The notes below the pieces were generated by a model. That model made no database searches. It was not told the origin of the DNA and saw only the letters and a list, made by a program, of their open reading frames with translations. A stretch of 64,000 nt of DNA, taken from contig CAZWPO010000006.1 of NCBI GenBank assembly GCA_964635975.1, forward strand, positions 71,320 through 135,319, written 5' to 3'. The translations under genes were made by a program, and so were the position numbers. Source of the stretch: UBA5314 sp964635975. GTDB lineage: Bacteria; Bacillota; Syntrophomonadia; Syntrophomonadales; Syntrophomonadaceae. This document shows, in pieces, positions 62,664 to 64,000 of the stretch (its first letter is position 1; each line of letters begins with the position of its first letter).

Positions 62664-63326
62664 TTATTTGATCTGGTAATTGACCACCTTAGTGTACTCG
62701 GCTTCACATCGCCTTTTTAAACCTCTTAACATCAGCGTCTGTTGTATTCCTACACCCCCAGGTTCAAACACCAGCTTGTTTATTAAGTTAAACGCCCAAC
62801 CTTCACCTATTCTGCTGTTCCACCGAACGATAAGCCTGGTTTGGTCGGGTTCTTTTTTTTGCAGATAAAAAGTCCATGCCACCAGGCATCGGCCATTATC
62901 ATCCCCGGTCAAAACCATAACCTGGTTTTTCTTAAGCTCGTGAACATCCATTTCTATTTGCGGGGTCAGATAAATCTTATCATTTGTTCTTAAGTCCTGC
63001 AGCTCCGGGATTATCCGATCAGCGGATCTATTATTTTCATAAAAGTAATCCTTGCCGGACATTCCGTTGAAGAAGTCCCAATTATACCATCCACCCCGCC
63101 GGTATCCCACCTGTATAAGATAGGCCCATACCTTTTCAGGTGGTGCTTTTATGTCTACAGCCTGGGTATAATGCAAATTGGGTTCGATAACCCAACCGTC
63201 ACCTTGCAATAGCATGCTCCGCTCTACAGGGGTCGTCCCCATTCTTAATATCCAGGGCCGAATAAATAGAATATAAGCCAGCATAATCATTAACAGTATT
63301 ACAAAGACATAGCGCACGTAATACAT
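62664..63326 (-). CDS. Membrane-anchored SRPBCC-family protein
   Basis: 220 aa from ATG 63326 (GGAG 8 bp upstream). One N-terminal membrane helix (residues 4-24), then an SRPBCC/START-like ligand-binding domain (VDIKAPPEKVWAYLIQVGYRRGGWYNWDF, LIVRWNSRIG). Ligand unknown. No operon partner. Confidence 0.8.
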   Translation of the reverse strand: MYYVRYVFVILLMIMLAYILFIRPWILRMGTTPVERSMLLQGDGWVIEPNLHYTQAVDIKAPPEKVWAYLIQVGYRRGGWYNWDFFNGMSGKDYFYENNRSADRIIPELQDLRTNDKIYLTPQIEMDVHELKKNQVMVLTGDDNGRCLVAWTFYLQKKEPDQTRLIVRWNSRIGEGWAFNLINKLVFEPGGVGIQQTLMLRGLKRRCEAEYTKVVNYQIK

Positions 63327-63663
63327 TGAAACCACTCCGTTTTTTAAAATAACTCGTGAACAGAGTGCGGGCTATTCCCATGGAGATTTACGGGCTAGGC
63401 TCCCCCCACTAGCTATAATATCGATAATAGTAGTTTGAATGTTAGTGTCAACAAAAAATATGGCAAATACTGGTCATAGTTTCAACCGTCCAGTAAATAT
63501 CATCACTTTTTTTCAGAATTGTCCATGGCTCCCTCAATGGTGCCAATTCAAAGCATAGGCATTCCGAGAAAATAAATAGCATTGTCTTACGTAATTATTT
63601 TTAATATCGATTAAAACAAATCCGTACCGATAAGCCTAGCTTTTTAGAATGTCCTTAAGATAT
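63327..63663. other. Intergenic region, no gene seen
   Basis: AT-rich, between the SRPBCC gene and the hairpin in front of the Fic gene. Nothing recognisable beyond AT-rich promoter-like sequence. Confidence 0.45.
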
Positions 63664-63697
63664 ACACAGGTAAAAACATATAGTTTTTTACCTGTGT
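63664..63697 (+). terminator. 13-bp perfect hairpin upstream of the Fic gene
   Basis: ACACAGGTAAAAA (63664-63676) pairs with TTTTTACCTGTGT (63685-63697). Its CAGGTA core resembles the ATAGGTA arms at 63707, so it may be an operator as well as or instead of a terminator. Confidence 0.5.
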
Positions 63698-63706
63698 CTT
63701 GTTTAC

Positions 63707-63736
63707 ATAGGTAAAATTGAGCCATATAATACCTAT
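63707..63736 (+). promoter_or_regulatory. Inverted repeat in the Fic promoter
   Basis: ATAGGTA (63707-63713) and TACCTAT (63730-63736) flank the likely -10 region; the same pair with the same spacing occurs in the relic at 62414-62443. Candidate operator. Confidence 0.55.
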
Positions 63737-63754
63737 ATTGAGGAGATAAATGCA

Positions 63755-64000
63755 ATGAATGAATATAAATTACCTATGTTGCCCCCTGATGTAGATCTGG
63801 AGACGAAATCTGTTTTGCGACAGCTGGCCAGGGCTAATCGAGCACTGGCGGAGTTAAAAGGATATACTGCAACCATACCTAACAAGCATATACTGATAAA
63901 CGCCATAACTATCAACGAAGCAAAGGACAGTTCTGAAATCGAGAACATCATCACCATACATGATGAGTTGTATAAAGCTATGAGTCAAACAGGGTATAAA
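63755..64000 (+). CDS. Fic-family protein, N-terminal part (cut by window edge)
   Basis: 82 codons open to the right edge, ATG 63755 behind AGGAGA. YKLPMLPPDVDLETKSVLRQL, then NRALAELKGY and the inhibitory-helix-like INEAKDSSEIENI segment are typical of Fic proteins, which transfer AMP or other nucleotides to target proteins. In such proteins the S/TxxxE/D-like helix (here around SSEIEN) restrains the active site; the catalytic HPFxxGNGR motif lies beyond the window. Confidence 0.85.
   Translation, partial: MNEYKLPMLPPDVDLETKSVLRQLARANRALAELKGYTATIPNKHILINAITINEAKDSSEIENIITIHDELYKAMSQTGYK

Noticed and set aside
1..64000. tRNA or rRNA genes, CRISPR arrays, insertion sequences
   Set aside because: None recognised: no cloverleaf-like gene, no regularly spaced short repeats, no transposase gene or flanking inverted repeats.

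Overview
The window reads as the chromosome of an anaerobic, spore-forming, low- to mid-GC Firmicute of the Syntrophomonas type. Evidence: a complete butyrate/butyryl-CoA beta-oxidation operon under a sigma-54 promoter, an S-layer-homology (SLH) surface protein, a YhcN/YlaJ-type spore lipoprotein, desulfoferrodoxin next to a multidomain flavodiiron protein, and adenosylcobalamin-dependent ribonucleotide reductase. The genus is an inference from gene content; no rRNA or tRNA gene was found.

Layout. 1-2.5 kb: DNA repair (endonuclease IV, cut by the left edge; AlkA-like glycosylase) and a metallo-beta-lactamase-fold hydrolase. 2.6-7.7 kb: a soluble chemoreceptor with an N-terminal Rossmann domain, and carB without carA. 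7.8-15.2 kb: metal homeostasis (Fur-family regulator, ZnuABC-like transporter, YraQ-type permease plus DUF1980 partner, ZIP transporter) and a YibE/F protein. 15.4-23.6 kb: a minus-strand cluster of iron-sulfur/P-loop proteins (Mrp fused to a NifX-like domain, two MinD-like ATPases with inserted ferredoxin domains, ferredoxin, radical SAM protein, NifX-like protein, DUF134 regulator, glycine-rich DUF5320 proteins). A smaller relative of this cluster lies at 32.8-35.8 kb. 23.8-32.2 kb: two nearly identical cobalamin riboswitches in tandem, then a 1,204-residue surface protein, a membrane-anchored DUF4430 protein and a complete ECF transporter. 36-46 kb: mixed genes, including the FDP/desulfoferrodoxin oxygen-defence pair. 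46.6-55.7 kb: the butyrate operon (hbd, crotonase, thiolase, acyl-CoA dehydrogenase, CoA-transferase, read on the minus strand) and its probable four-PAS sigma-54 activator. 55.9-64 kb: DtxR-like regulator with feoAB, a Mop-type molybdate-binding protein, nrdJ, a SRPBCC protein and the start of a Fic gene whose promoter and 5' end also occur as a decayed copy about 1.3 kb upstream.

Most interesting system. The riboswitch-controlled locus combines an alpha/alpha-toroid domain with DUF4430 domains on one SLH-anchored protein. DUF4430 is the family of the C-terminal domain of animal transcobalamin/intrinsic factor, and the toroid resembles their N-terminal domain. With the second DUF4430 protein and the ECF transporter, this looks like a bacterial intrinsic-factor-like B12 capture and import system. 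A B12-consuming enzyme (NrdJ) is encoded in the same window.

Second strong signal. Three minus-strand promoters (about 22.5, 23.6 and 34.2 kb) share one architecture: a -35 box inside a CATATG-centred site, a 17-bp spacer, and a second CATATG palindrome exactly 34 bp from the first. One drives a DUF134 gene, one a recognisable DUF134 pseudogene, and one the DUF5320/DUF134/NifX/MinD cluster. This defines a candidate DUF134 regulon. All functional assignments come from reading motifs; no database search was run.
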